Assembly: GCF_029227915.1 (NCBI RefSeq)
Contig: NC_079875.1
Coordinates: 14,135,001-14,195,000 of the forward strand
DNA from: Hydractinia symbiolongicarpus
Lineage: Eukaryota; Cnidaria; Hydrozoa; Anthoathecata; Hydractiniidae
Length of the DNA stretch: 60,000 bases
Direction of reading: 5' to 3'
Shown here: one piece after another, positions 11,020 through 34,536 of the stretch
Numbering within the stretch: the first letter of the stretch is position 1
Layout of the letters: every line of letters starts with the position of its first letter
Notes under the pieces: generated by a model
The model's input: only the letters and a program-made list of their open reading frames with translations
Database searches by the model: none
What the model was told of the DNA's origin: nothing
Made by a program: the position numbers and the translations under genes

Positions 11020-12486
11020 GATCTTGTTTTTGGATTTGTTGCATTTAAAAAATATTCCCATCACCAATTTTAATGTGTCTGATAATGCTGTAGCTATTAC
11101 AACTGCTTTGAACCTGTGTCCTAGGAGAAAGAGTTAAACAAAAATGGCCCTTAAATTGTAATAAAGCACTCCCGTTCTCAGGGCAAACCGGGACAACGTT
11201 ACAACCAAGTTGGTAAAAAAAGGGCTTGGGACGTGTAAAACAGCCCGTGCAATCCTCTAAAGAAGTAGGATCCTGGTTACAAAGGTCTTCAACCTTTCAC
11301 GAGGGATAAGGGTAAAATTCCTTGAGAATGAGGTCGGAAAACATTTAGGCTTTATTACTCAGTTGAATTAAAATGATTTGCATTTCTAGCTTCAAACAGT
11401 AACACTGACGTAAAAAGGGCCAGCGAAGGTTTTAGAGTCTGTAGAATCTTAAAAAAAAATATACACATGTTTTTCTTTTATGCACGAGCTCTTGGAATGT
11501 ATTTTCTGTCATCATAATTCACATGTTAATTGTTCTGAACGTAACTAATGGATTATCGTGAAAAATGACACTTATTTTGCCAAGTTTATTACTGTGTCTT
11601 GGCGCATCTGTAACTTCTTTCATCTGTCGTAAATTCGACCACCGGGTTTGTGAACCGCTAGACTGGTTTCTCTGCTTCACGTTTGTCACGAATGACATCA
11701 ACCAACCTAAAGCGCGGGACTTAGGCTTAATGTTGCTTAAGTTTCAGATGTTGCTTATTTGTCCCTTGTTGTTGTCGTATGGACCTTACTTAACATTCTG
11801 TTCCCATTGTTGGTATTAAATTTCCGGTTTTTTCTTTTTTTTCTTATATTTTGCTACTTCAGGTTGGAATGATGCTCATCCATTGCTTCGTTCTCGATGC
11901 ATTAGATGTATATACATTTTTCTCCATAATTCCCTTTATAAAAATTTCAGGATTTTTTAAAAAAATGCGAGAGTCGTTTGTTTGTTTGGCGGACAAGTGC
12001 TTTCTTTTAAAAAATGGAAATTTTAAATGCGAATTAGAAGCTTTTAGAGAAGTTATGTATTTCTTCTCTTAACAGTGAGGTTTCTGTTAGATAATAGTCA
12101 CACTACGTAAGACAAGTAAACGCCTTAGAACGCCGTAAAAGACGGAAAACTCCTGTATGGTTTTAAGATAATGCGGAAATTCAATTTGAGCCAAATTGGA
12201 AAACGTTAATTAATTCCGCATTACTTGCCCTGAGTTCATTCCTTACCTTTTCTCTCGAAGCTGAAAAAAACCTGTAAAAAGTCGTTCCGCATTCACGTAT
12301 CTTTATTATCTGAAGAAAGAGTCCTGGGAAGGAGAAAGAGATGGGAGAGTCCAGTGTTTAAAATTAGAATACAAAATTATAAATTTGTGAATGTGTATCT
12401 TCATATTTACATAAGTGTTCTATACAACAGAATCTGAAAACATCTTTTTTTTATTATTTACAATGTTTTTGTCAAAACTCGACACG
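11020..12486. other. Intergenic DNA between the tandem array and the T-box gene
   Basis: No supported gene. Overlapping frames at 11519-11819 and 11851-12072 give no family signal and lack splice context. On the minus strand an AATAAA (12450-12455) lies 32 nt past the T-box stop codon and is the likely poly(A) signal of that gene. Confidence 0.55.
12450..12455 (-). other. Probable poly(A) signal of the T-box gene
   Basis: AATAAA on the minus strand, 32 nt downstream of the TGA at 12487-12489. A second AATAAA follows at about 12302-12307. Confidence 0.55.
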
Positions 12487-15093
12487 TCACCTACTGGAAT
12501 GACGTAATTCAATATGTCCGTGCCGGTGATGAACATTAGACGCTTCAAGTTTTATTCTTAGTTGTTCATGATACGACAACACGTCACTTCTAACTAGTGT
12601 CGGCGGCGAATGACGATGCGTGATAGGTGGGCTTATCGAATGTCGGTGTAAATCGTCGTCCCCGTATTTGAAGTGTGTGGGCGAATATCTTGAGCATGCC
12701 GATGAAGGCGTTTTTGTTGGTGACGGAATTTCGTAAGTTTGACGTACATATGACGGATGACCTACAAAAGAAAAGAATTACAATATAAAGTCAAAAAACT
12801 TATAGTGGAATAAGCATATCATTTCTAAAAAACATTCTAGTATCAGAAGGTACTTACATATCGAGAGAGATTGTCTATGTGCAGGGTTGTTTGATCGTGC
12901 GTACGGATGATGTCTCATCATAATCTTATCGCATCCGCTGAGGTAATGTGGTGACGCAATAGGTGATAGTGGATGATGCGCATGCGTTGTGAAACCATAG
13001 GTCAGCGGTAATCTTGTTGTCGTACAGCAACTACACAAACCTCGGCGTTCGATAAACTCTCTGTGATCATTTCTTTCTTTTGCGTCAAGGAATGCTTTCG
13101 CAAAAGGATTATAACGAATTTTCAAATTAGTTATCTAAACCAGAATTAAGATCAAAATTAAACAAATAAACATATTCCTGTTATAAAGGCTTTTTTAGCA
13201 AGCGCTTATCCTATAAATCCCAGATAATTCTCATGAACAAGAAACCTGCTAAATCGCGGTAGCTTTTTGTGTGGAGGAAACGAGAAATCTCATATATTGC
13301 TTCATAAAGTTTTAAGAAAAAAAAGAGCCCACCTCTTCGTTCTGATAAGCAGTTACGGCGATAAATTCTGTTTCTGTGAAAGAATGCGTTGAAACCACCT
13401 TTTCACCACTGCCAACTTTTACAATGTGAATCCGCGGTTTGTATTTGTGTAGCGAATTTAACATCAGCTAAAAAGAAAAAGAAAATAAATTAAAAAAATG
13501 TTTAACTTTGATGAAAAAAATAAATCTTTAAAATTTTTTAATTACCACTTGTCCATTGGTCGTTTCTTTATTGGTTAGTTTTACTTTGGAGAAAACTATT
13601 GGGCTTTTCATCCAATGCGTCCCAAAATTCGGGGAATCGGGGTGTACGTACACTTTACTTGGGGGCGTTGGTTCTGGTTTTCCAGCATGAGACCATTCGC
13701 CGTTCACATATTTCCAGCGATGTTCGTCCACTGGTGTAAAATCCAACATAATCGAATACATAGCTTGCGGTTCCAGCCCACTTACACCGGATTTTAAAAC
13801 GGGAAACATCCGTCTATAAAAACAAGAGATAAAATTGCATTTTCGGTGTTTAAAAGTTAAAAGGAAAAAAAAAGGAAGTTGGAATTCTGTTTAAATCTGC
13901 ATTCAATACTAACATACCGGATGCCGAAAATAACAAAGTGACGTTTTATTTGTCGCGAAAACATTTTACTTTGGTCGGCGGCAGTAATAACAGATAGTAA
14001 TAGCATGCGCCGTGATTAATATCTTAAAAACATATTATTTTCTTCTGATATTTCGTAAATGTAACCTATTACAGTTAATTAAACACATTCTAAATATATA
14101 TTTAATTTGATGCAGACAAATTTTCCGTGATTATATTTTGAGTATTTTTTATCAAAGTGAGACTGATTAAAAATAGCATTTCTATAGTCTCATTTCAGCT
14201 ATGCTAAGCCGCTGTAAATGCAAATATGTTCGTCTTCAAAACGGAAACAGAATTATCGTTACAAAATTAACAACAATTTAGTATTATTAATTTGTTTGTG
14301 CAATTGCGGCTGGAAGTATGTGATGTGCAATTACCTTGCAAAAATTGAGGGACTTTCGGTTATTGTTCAAAGAAAACCAAAAGAAACGACGGAAAAAATG
14401 CGTAGTTTTAATTAAACGTACAGTTATTAATACATTTACGATACCATCTCTAATTTTATTTATTGTAGCTGTAGAAATTTAAGTTTATATTATCTGTGTA
14501 CCGCATACATGAAAAGAAATTTTCAAAAGTGTTTTCGCGCTAAAAAATTAAAGTCAGACGGTCACCTAGCAGCGTGGTCAATTTCACAGTAAAATATTTA
14601 CACGGGAACTTATCAAATGAGAAATCAAAACACAATTTACAATGCCACATTGAAAAGTAGCATGTGTGAACACGTGAGATTAAGAATTTCGCACCCGCTC
14701 CTTTTTCTCTGCTTTGTTTTCGCATACTGATCACAACAAATTGAAATATTCACTAAGGTGATAAGTAAACCGACTGGTTACTTCTTGCTAAACTCTCCGG
14801 TCATATACATTTCACACTTTAGCTTATTTCAGCGAACCAAAATATACAAAATGAAAAAAAACCACATAGATAAATTTAAAAAAATATTTAAATATAAAGG
14901 TAAATCAGTACATGTTCTACCTTCCATTTTTTGTGACGATCATTTCATTGGTCATACGGTGAAAGCTCCTCCATAGGTCTGCATCTTCGAGAGCCACGCA
15001 AAGTTGAGGATCTTTCGTTAATTTCTCCTTCCTTGTTGTAACACTTTTATCAGTTTCCCTTAGAATGGCGGCCATGGAGAAGTCCGACTTCAT
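12487..15093 (-). CDS. brachyury: Brachyury-type T-box transcription factor, complete, 5 coding exons
   Basis: Coding exons on the minus strand: 15093-14921, 13813-13549, 13467-13333, 13134-12858 and 12761-12487 (stop TGA). The lengths sum to 1125 nt, or 374 residues, with every phase joining. The T-box runs from about residue 42 ([20 protein letters not shown]) to residue 210. It includes [71 protein letters not shown] and [34 protein letters not shown] and [17 protein letters not shown] are Brachyury-like rather than Tbx2/4/5-like. Known role of the family: DNA-binding regulator at the blastopore, mouth or mesoderm. The start is the first ATG after an upstream TAG ([14 protein letters not shown] follows). 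FSMAAIL at residues 5-11 fits an eh1 Groucho-binding motif. The C-terminus is short, His/Ser/Pro-rich and not recognised. Exon 2 could instead end 3 nt later (13546), adding one Val. Confidence 0.88.
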
Positions 15094-15135
15094 GATAATG
15101 ATTCTATTCGCACTCGTTTCCAAAAAAATTTTGTT

Positions 15136-15137
15136 CT
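15136..15137 (-). other. 3' splice acceptor upstream of the T-box start codon
   Basis: On the minus strand a T-rich tract ends in AG here, leaving a 42-nt leader before the ATG at 15093. It is either the end of a 5'-UTR intron or a spliced-leader addition site. Three other genes in the window show the same layout. Confidence 0.45.
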
Positions 15138-17268
15138 AAAAAAATAACAAAGTAATTATTAAAAAAAATAACAACTGTAAAAGACTTTAACATAATCACA
15201 CATACGCTGAGGCCTCTTCCTACCTCTTCCAAGGTCACATGCAAACTGATGAAAAGCCTCCCCGCGGTTGTGTGTTATTAGTTAAAAGGTGCTAAACTTG
15301 TATAGAAAGACCTGCTACATAAACACAAAATCTTTTATTTATTTATTAATTTTCATACCTTTCTCTTCGCACCCGAAGTTGTACGCAACACTTCACCTCG
15401 TATAAGAATTGAGGTGTTCACGGTAGAAGATCAAATAATCAACTGAAGAACTAATTATGCCTCTCGTCGTTAGATGCTATTTCCGCGAGAACATTACACA
15501 TCGAAATCAAAAGCAATCCGAATAGACCAAGCTAGATATAATAACTTCAGATCGTTATGTTATTGTTTGTCCCATTGTTTTCAATGAAATGTCGGTGGCC
15601 TTTTAATTTGTACTAAGTAATCACTCTAATTTATTATAGCGGTGTTTTTTAAAAATTTACCGTTTAGCTGGTGAGTGCATTGAAGGGATAATGAAATTCG
15701 CACTTTGTATCATCTATATACAGCTAAAATAACACACTAACGAGCTTAAAATTATAACACGTGAATGAAAATTAATATTTTAGCTGCCTGACATGGTTTC
15801 TATATGCCTCGCAAAAAACAAACAATGAAAGCGTGTTTCGTTTTCTATGAAAAAGGTGAAAGGAGTTTGGTAACGAGCTTCAGAAACCGTGTGGTGTACT
15901 AAGATGAAGAAATGGTGGTGTTTTTCTAGGTGTGAAGTTGGCAATCACGTGGAAAAAGGGAGTGAGGAATCACCAATAAAGTGTTTGTTTTGTAAACAAA
16001 AATACTTATAATATGATGATCTTTTTTGGTATAGCATTTCTATATACACAACAACACGGGTACTTTTTTTGCGCGAGTTATATATTAGAACGCTAAAAAC
16101 AAGCTCTAGGGAAATATTATCCTTCCTTTCTACACTAAGGTACGCTTCTGCAGAAATGTTATTCGTTTATTTTAATTACATTGTAACGAATAGAAACCAG
16201 TATTGGTGCTGCTCCACCGAGAGATTATCACGAATAGTTGTTTGAAAACCAGCGGAGTGTCTGTAGCAAGTGTCGAATTAAATTTTGTTCCGACTGCGAA
16301 TAGTCGATATAAAATATTGTTTCGCTATTTCTGATTTGACATTTTGCCTTTTAAGCTTGTGTTTTTATCATAAGATGGAGGGTTTAGGATAAAAAAGAAG
16401 TGCAACTACATAAAACTTTTATATTGGTAGAAACAAGATATAGTTGCCGAATTGAATAGCGTAGAGAAGTAACGCTAACTTGTGAGAAATTATCGTATTC
16501 TATCGAGTTTAAGCGTATTAAATTTGTTGATGCAAACTTGATGAGTTACGTAAACTTGCTTTTTATAAATAATCTTTTTTAGAATATTAAAAAAGAGAGA
16601 GAAAAAAGAAATATAAAAGGAAATAGAACTTTTTATTTACAAAGAATTATTAAATTAATGTTCGCATAGTATTAACACGTAGAAAACAGATCAACAAAAA
16701 CAGAAAAGAATGCTTTGCAGTTAGGCTCAGAAATGTCGGCGACTTTTTCAAAACAATTAATTTATTCAAATTGGCGAGATAATTAACAATGAGCCGAAAT
16801 AAAATTTTGTTCTCAGCCGTGGGAATTCAATACACTCTGTAACATTTCACATATGTTAGAATTTATTTGCATTGTGTAACATCTAAAAATTCATTATCTA
16901 TTTATTTTAACAAAGTCGATCAAGATTGTTTCCCAAGGGTTATTTAACGAGAATAAAACCGTTTTATTCGGCGCCTCAAAGAAAATATTTTACATAGGGT
17001 CGCTAATCATTAAAAGATTCAACAACATGCGTGGCTGGTATGTTACAATATTGTGTTTATAAGCCCTGAGGGGGAGATTAACACAATACGCGGGAATTTT
17101 TGCATGGTTTGCGTGCTTATTCAGCAAAAAAATAAATAAGTGTGTCCTCAACAACTTCGTCCCTACCTCCCCAATGTATACCTTTTGCGTATAAGCACCC
17201 TTTGATCAGATTTCAGTATTTTTTTACTTGATCGGAAGAGCGAGCACCAAATTAAGTAATGACCTTAC

Positions 17269-17343
17269 AGGTGTGATTCACACTGGTTAATTTCTCATTT
17301 ACTTTTGCATGACTTTTAATTTTAGGCTTGTTTCACACTAGGT
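17269..17343. promoter_or_regulatory. Cluster of T-box-like half-sites upstream of the T-box gene
   Basis: AGGTGTGA (17269-17276) matches the reverse complement of the T half-site TCACACCT and is directly followed by TTCACACTGG. TTTCACACTAGGT (17331-17343) is close to the centre of the palindromic T site. The cluster lies about 2.2 kb upstream of the Brachyury-type start codon, so autoregulation is conceivable. The two TTCACACT words sit in a weak direct repeat of about 58 bp, so they may be one site copied. This is inference only. Confidence 0.3.
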
Positions 17344-18782
17344 AACTTTTTCACTCAGCTTTGCGCAGATTTTGTCTTGCTAAAATTCTGCTTACCGTGA
17401 TATAGGACTTATAAATGGTACGTAGCCAGGAAATGAAAAGTTTTTAGAAATTTAGAAATATAAAGAATTTATGTTCCTTTCTATATCTTGTTATAAAATA
17501 AGGAAACTTAAATTTTACAATGTCTTGTGAGCTTGTCGAGTGGACAAGAATTTTATCTAGGAAAACAATTTGATTTTGCTTAAACTAAAAGTAGCTAACC
17601 GTTTTCAATATATTGCAGCATTGCAGCAAATTTTTTGTCCAACCTCGTTTCCAGGTTTTCTTTTCATTTTTAAAAGTGAAAGGGAAAGAAGAAATTTTTT
17701 GCGTTTTGTTGTGTTTTGACAACGCTTAGGTTTTGGTTCTGTATGCAGCAAAAAGAAATTAGCACTAAAAAAAAAAAGCTTTGGAAACTAGTTTGTTTTC
17801 TTAAACTACAAAGTGTAAATAAATAAATTTCAATGTACCACTGCATATTGCTATGGCAACATCGGCAAGTTTACAAATTATTTTTAGCACAAACCAAAGT
17901 GTATAAATGCCGACTTACTTTGACCTCAAAAAGCACCCATTAACAACATATGCTCAGAGACTTTGTCGAATTTGCTCCTCTTTAATTCATAATGGCAACC
18001 AATGGTAACAAATGTGGTCTGTTTGAAGATTACAACATCTTTTAGAACTTGTGAATTACTTATGTGGCTTGGTTTTTCACAGTAACACCGAAACCTTTGA
18101 AAGTGAGAATGTTCATCAACAAAATATGACAAGAATTGAGGTTATTTTAATATTCTTTTTGCAAAGAAACTTTCTCGGTTTAGTTTTGTAAAAGAAAGAA
18201 AACAATCTGGTTATTTATTAAGTGTTAATTGCAAAGTTATTGTGTCTAATTAATGACTAATTGAGGACGTCGCTCGGTTCAATGTAAAGCGTCATGAACT
18301 CAGCATACTTTATAACAATGCGTTCATAATAACACTTAATAAACAAGACATGGAGAATTGGATTACCTCTTTCGATCGTTTTGTCACGGTTAATCAAATT
18401 TATAAAATAAATTTTCGTACATTTATTGTAACAAAGGAAACGAAAAATTAGTTTTAATTTAGAAATACATAAACCTATTTTCCTCATATGTTTTTTTTTT
18501 GCAATATACTGCTGTATTATAATGTCGAGTGTAAAAAGGAAATTTGTTTAGACACATGGTGCAAATTTAGATTAAAAATTCGATATTAAAGAGACAACAG
18601 AATTTCTATTTTTAATATTGCACTTCGCATGTTGCAGAGTAGCATCCTGAACAACCTGGTGCTTGTTAGACTTTTTATATTGGGAAGAAACCTTCAAAAA
18701 AAAAATTAACAAAGTTAGTATCTTGGAAATACTCAGCGTCCAGTCTCATTTCCATATTTATTACAACCGATGTTGAAAGCAG

Positions 18783-18868
18783 CCTCATTTCCAGGGATTT
18801 TCGTCTTTTATATTTGATTTATGCCATTTTATTACTTATCAGAAAGGCAAAAATCCCTGGAAACAAGG
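18783..18868. repeat. Foldback repeat, CCTCATTTCCAGGGATTTT family
   Basis: A 19-nt arm at 18783-18801 is matched by its reverse complement at 18850-18868 with two mismatches, around a 48-nt AT-rich spacer. The arm is related to those at 20338 and 5330. Confidence 0.7.
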
Positions 18869-20337
18869 ATTCTGCTTATTGAGATCTAGCAATTGTTAAA
18901 AGCCGAAGAAGACGAAGGCACTAGGTGAACTTTTGTGATCTATATAAAAACAAATAAAACTATAGGACTGCAAGCTGATTTCCTGAAATTTATAGCTGGC
19001 TGGTCAAAGTTTGTTAGGTGTAGTATTTCTCGATTTTAGAAACTGCTTAATTCCTACAGACAAGTTTACATTGAAAAGTATTGCTTGCATTTCCGGCAGC
19101 CGTTCAAGAATTTTCTGGCTTATGAAAAGGAAATCAACTACAAACGCTGTAAAGATTGACTCCTCTTAATTTCCTCAAGTCTGATGTTAGAAGTCCTCCC
19201 TCCCCTTTTTGCTTGGTCACATTATGCATTTTATTTTGACGTCGTCATAATCCTATTAAGAAAATAGGACAACAAAAATTGAGGTGACGCCTTCCTTAGA
19301 GTTAGTGACGAGCACGTACGGAAGCATTTTTAGAAAAGATAAAAATATTTTGTTACTATTTTAAGCAGACTTAATCGTATAGTTTTTAAAGAGGATGTTT
19401 ACTGTATTCATCTCTGATTACAATCCGATGCTAAATCGATATCGTCGCATAAATTCGGCAATCTTCTATTAGCAGAGTAGCCATCTTGAAATTTTATATG
19501 ACGTCATTTCTTGTTACAAATAAAAACATGAAAGAGATTCACGTTGTATTATTTCAATAGACGCAAATTTGCTTGACATTAAAGTGGAAGTATGAGGTTT
19601 CCTACGGCGCTTATTTCATGTTAGCAGCAAGAATGGGATATTTTTTATCAAGATTCATCGGCACACCTCCCATGACAGTTTCGGTTCAAGCTTTAGCACA
19701 GCGCTATATATTGAGGCCGTAAACAAAGAGCTATCGTTCTGTAAAGAATATAGAAAGTCGGTAGTATTGAAAGTTTAAGAAATCCTGCGAGGGGTATGTG
19801 CGAACTTTGTACAAAAATGTCGGTGAAATGATTAAGATATAAGGTTGAAAAACACTTTTTCTCACAGTGCAAATATTTTTAAGCCGAAAAGACAGACATC
19901 AGGTTCTCCTAAAAGTTAAAACAAGTGCACATTTTACTGGGTTCAAAATAGTTAGTGAACTAGACAAGTGTGCCAGACTATATAACTATATATCGTTTGT
20001 GATTATTATCCCTCCCTATCCGGCAAAGTTTGTCCCTACAAGCTCCTTGCTAGTGCTCAGTCCTGCGACGTCTGAAAGTTTGTAATGTCCGCATTCATGT
20101 TCCAGCGCTCTTCTACCAACAAAACAATCTGAATTTAGAAAATGATTGTTTTTCTCGCATTTTCCTAGCAAACACAAAAACAACTACCTTTTTGATGAAC
20201 ATTGGTATTTCGGGCTGGCTGAAAATCTTGTATAAAAAAGGTTAGAGAGGAGCCTGTAATCCTGGGGCCACTTTTTGCCGCCTTGTAATCATCAGTAGAC
20301 AGAAAAATTGTTACACTCTCAAGTTACAGACACTCAA

Positions 20338-20388
20338 CCTCGTCCCCAGGGGTTTTTGACATATAAGCAACAAACCCTGGGGACGAGG
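20338..20388. repeat. Foldback repeat, CCTCGTCCCCAGGG family
   Basis: The left arm CCTCGTCCCCAGGGGTTT pairs with the right arm AAACCCTGGGGACGAGG around a spacer of about 16 nt. This is the cleanest member of a foldback family found several times in the window (4335, 5330, 18783, and weaker at 22335). Confidence 0.75.
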
Positions 20389-21085
20389 ATCACAAACTCC
20401 AATCTTTCTAGATGCGTACGTTTTGGCTTTAAACATTAAAAACTTATTAATAACTAAATAATATATAGAATCACAATAAACAAATAATAATAACATGTTA
20501 AATCAATTATAAGAATGATAGCATAAGAAACGAAAATGAAAAACGAAGGTGGTAAAAATATCACAGCTTTGTCAATACAATTAAACACAGTGGACTCCAT
20601 TTTTAAACGTTACTATTGTAGATGTCATGTGAACAATACACGAACAATAACATCAAAGAGAGTGTCAATTTTGACGCTCAAATACCAAACAGAAGTTTTT
20701 CTTTAGTGAAGCGATTAGCATCGCTTTTTTCGATCATGACAAAACAATGCATCGTATAGTTAAAACCCCATGTTATATCGACCTGGTTTTCACAAAGATG
20801 TTTGTGCTATGTTGTCGTCAGCGATTGTGAATCAGACACGTTTAAATTATAGGCAGCACAAGTTGCCAATCAAAATACTTTATTTATATGCATTTGATCC
20901 TGAGTAGGCTTTTACGGGGTACCTGTAGTTTGTCTTGCATTGATTGGAAATGATAGGCTACAACCAGCAATATACACGGTTTTAAACGACGTAGAACCTG
21001 TTACAGCAAGACGGCCTTCTATCTTCGTATGCTACGCGTCCTCTGAGTTCTGCATGCTATTTCATACTGTGACTTGATTTTTACT

Positions 21086-21127
21086 GGTGACTATCGTGAA
21101 AGTGCACGCACTTTCACGATAGTCACC
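21086..21127. repeat. Perfect 20-bp inverted repeat with 2-nt centre
   Basis: GGTGACTATCGTGAAAGTGC is followed by AC and then by its exact reverse complement ending at 21127. There is no mismatch in 20 pairs. The flanks do not extend the symmetry. Confidence 0.85.
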
Positions 21128-23178
21128 GATTTTGATACATATTTTATTTTTATTTCACAATATCTAACCATTTTGCATAGTTTCCACTGACGTTTCACGG
21201 TTAAGGAGAAACAACACGTGGATGACAAAAACAAAACACGTTACTGTTGAGTAAATAAAGGAAATATGCCCATCGTTATTTTGTGCGTTCCTTAGCACAA
21301 AATAAGTTTTAGCAAACCTTGACATATGACTATGCACGATAAATCTTCTCACCTTCAGTCTTAACTAACAAAGATCATTTCCGAAAAGCATGAAATATAA
21401 GGAGGGTACCATGAAATATTCCAAAGCTCTCCAGAAATGAGGTAGAAATCACGTTTCAGATGTGGCGTATTAAGAACAAATGCATGTTCTTTGATAAATC
21501 TTAAGTATTTTTTTGACGCGTATTTATTCTGCAAGGTGAGGACCCTGTCGGTATTCTTTTGATCTTTTCTTATTACATGAAATACGAGTTTAAAATCAAG
21601 CTATTTAACGGATACTGACCGGTTTTGATGTTGTACTGTAAAATACAAAGCCCGAGGTGCCCTTGACCCGTTTTATTACCGGACTGTAACTGGTCTGCAA
21701 ATAAATATTCATTTGTGAACAAAACAATGCTATATTTTAGTTGCTATTCCCAAGGCACCAAGGAAAAAAACGCATGTTCGATTTTGATACTTTTCGAATT
21801 TAAGATCGTTTGATTTTAAAACTTTGTAAGTACACAAAAGAAATTCGAATCATTGTTTATGTGAATTGAAACGAAAAGATGGTTTTAAGTGAGCCAATTT
21901 TATATTTTTTATGTGCTATCAAAATTTTTTTTTATTTGTTGACGTTTTTATGTTGCTATTTTAATCATGGCTACCTAAACCGGTCAGTATGACTTCACAC
22001 AAAGACCCGTTAAAATAAGCCGCAAACCAATCAAATCATCGGATTTTTTCACAATAAGCGGGTTTTTGTATCAGTCAGGTAATAATTCACGTTACAACTA
22101 AGCTCAGGTATCTAATCTAGGGAGTTGAATATTTACATTTTTCTGCTAAATACGCCCAATCATGGCGTGAGATGATATTTATTTACACTTCGTAATAGAA
22201 TCTCAAAACAAATGAAACACTATACCAGAAATTATGCTCTCAAAAATATATAAAGAAATTTGACAGAGCCATGGAATCCCTGTTGCTCACTTAAAATTTC
22301 TTTCAATTTTTTTTTTTGAAATTAAAAAATTAAACCTCGTTCACCGGGCATTTTGTATGTGATAAAGTGGGCAACCAATGGCTTTCGGCACCAAACCCTG
22401 TTAACAAGGACGACGTTCACGTTGATAAAAACCAGTCAGCTAGTTTTAAAATCGCATGATTAAAATACTGAAAACTACACTTGTCGGTAATTTATTTGTA
22501 AGAACTTGTGAAATACCTTAAAACAAATAAAATATTTATATCACCAAATGTTATTAACGTAAGAGAAAACCAATTAATATAAACGAAGCAACAAGTGGAT
22601 GTTAATACCAAGTGAGCAATGCCGCTTCATAACGTAACAAGTCATACCTAATCACTGGGTTGAATTGTTATGGAAGCGAGAATCACATGACTAACTCGGC
22701 GCTAATCAAGCGACACAAACTATTACTGTGCAATGTCAAATAATAGTCTGCACAATGTGCCATGCGCTAAAAAGCAAGGTGGACTTTATAGCCTTAATCC
22801 TTTCTTGTATTCTTTCAGCGCTAACAAAACTTGTCTTACTAAATTAAAAATTTGACGCAGTAGAAACAAATCTGCAAAAAACAGGACATGTATTGGCTAG
22901 GCTTATAAAAAACAAGCGTCTGTTTGAATATTTTTCTTAAATATGTACACGTTGACAGATAAGCAAATTACTCATCAGTTGTGACATCTTGCACAACGTA
23001 CTGACAACGTTTGTCTACAACAACCCAAGTCTCAACAAAATATCTTTAATTATACGAATCTTCAATTTCTCGAAGGGAACGTAGTTGAGTTTTCTAACAA
23101 ACTAATTTCTTCGCCTTGGAAACGAGGCTTCTATTGATTCAGTGTTTCTTCACGAATTAAATATATCTCGAAAGCTTT

Positions 23179-34529
<11,351 letters not shown>

Positions 34530-34534
34530 GTCCG

Positions 34535-34536
34535 CT
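34535..34536 (-). other. 3' splice acceptor 5 nt upstream of the ZFR start codon
   Basis: On the minus strand CATCGTTTTAG precedes CGGAC and the ATG at 34529. So short a leader after an acceptor suggests trans-splicing or a 5'-UTR intron. Confidence 0.5.

Larger units (their letters stand above)
15138..23178. other. 8-kb gene-free region between the T-box gene and ZFR
   Basis: No exon, tRNA or rRNA was recognised. Open frames here (for example 17926-18132, 18257-18487 and 19867-20085) are short, low in complexity and without family signal. The region contains foldback repeats and a perfect palindrome, listed separately, and a possible ATTAAA poly(A) signal for ZFR on the minus strand at 23045-23050. 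It may hold 5'-UTR exons and enhancers of the T-box gene. Confidence 0.5.

Noticed and set aside
11519-11819. Overlapping open frames on both strands
   Set aside because: Neither translation resembles a known family, and no splice sites or poly(A) signal support an exon.
17200-17207. CTTTGATC, a TCF/LEF-like site upstream of the T-box gene
   Set aside because: A single short match is expected by chance at this distance. No cluster was seen.
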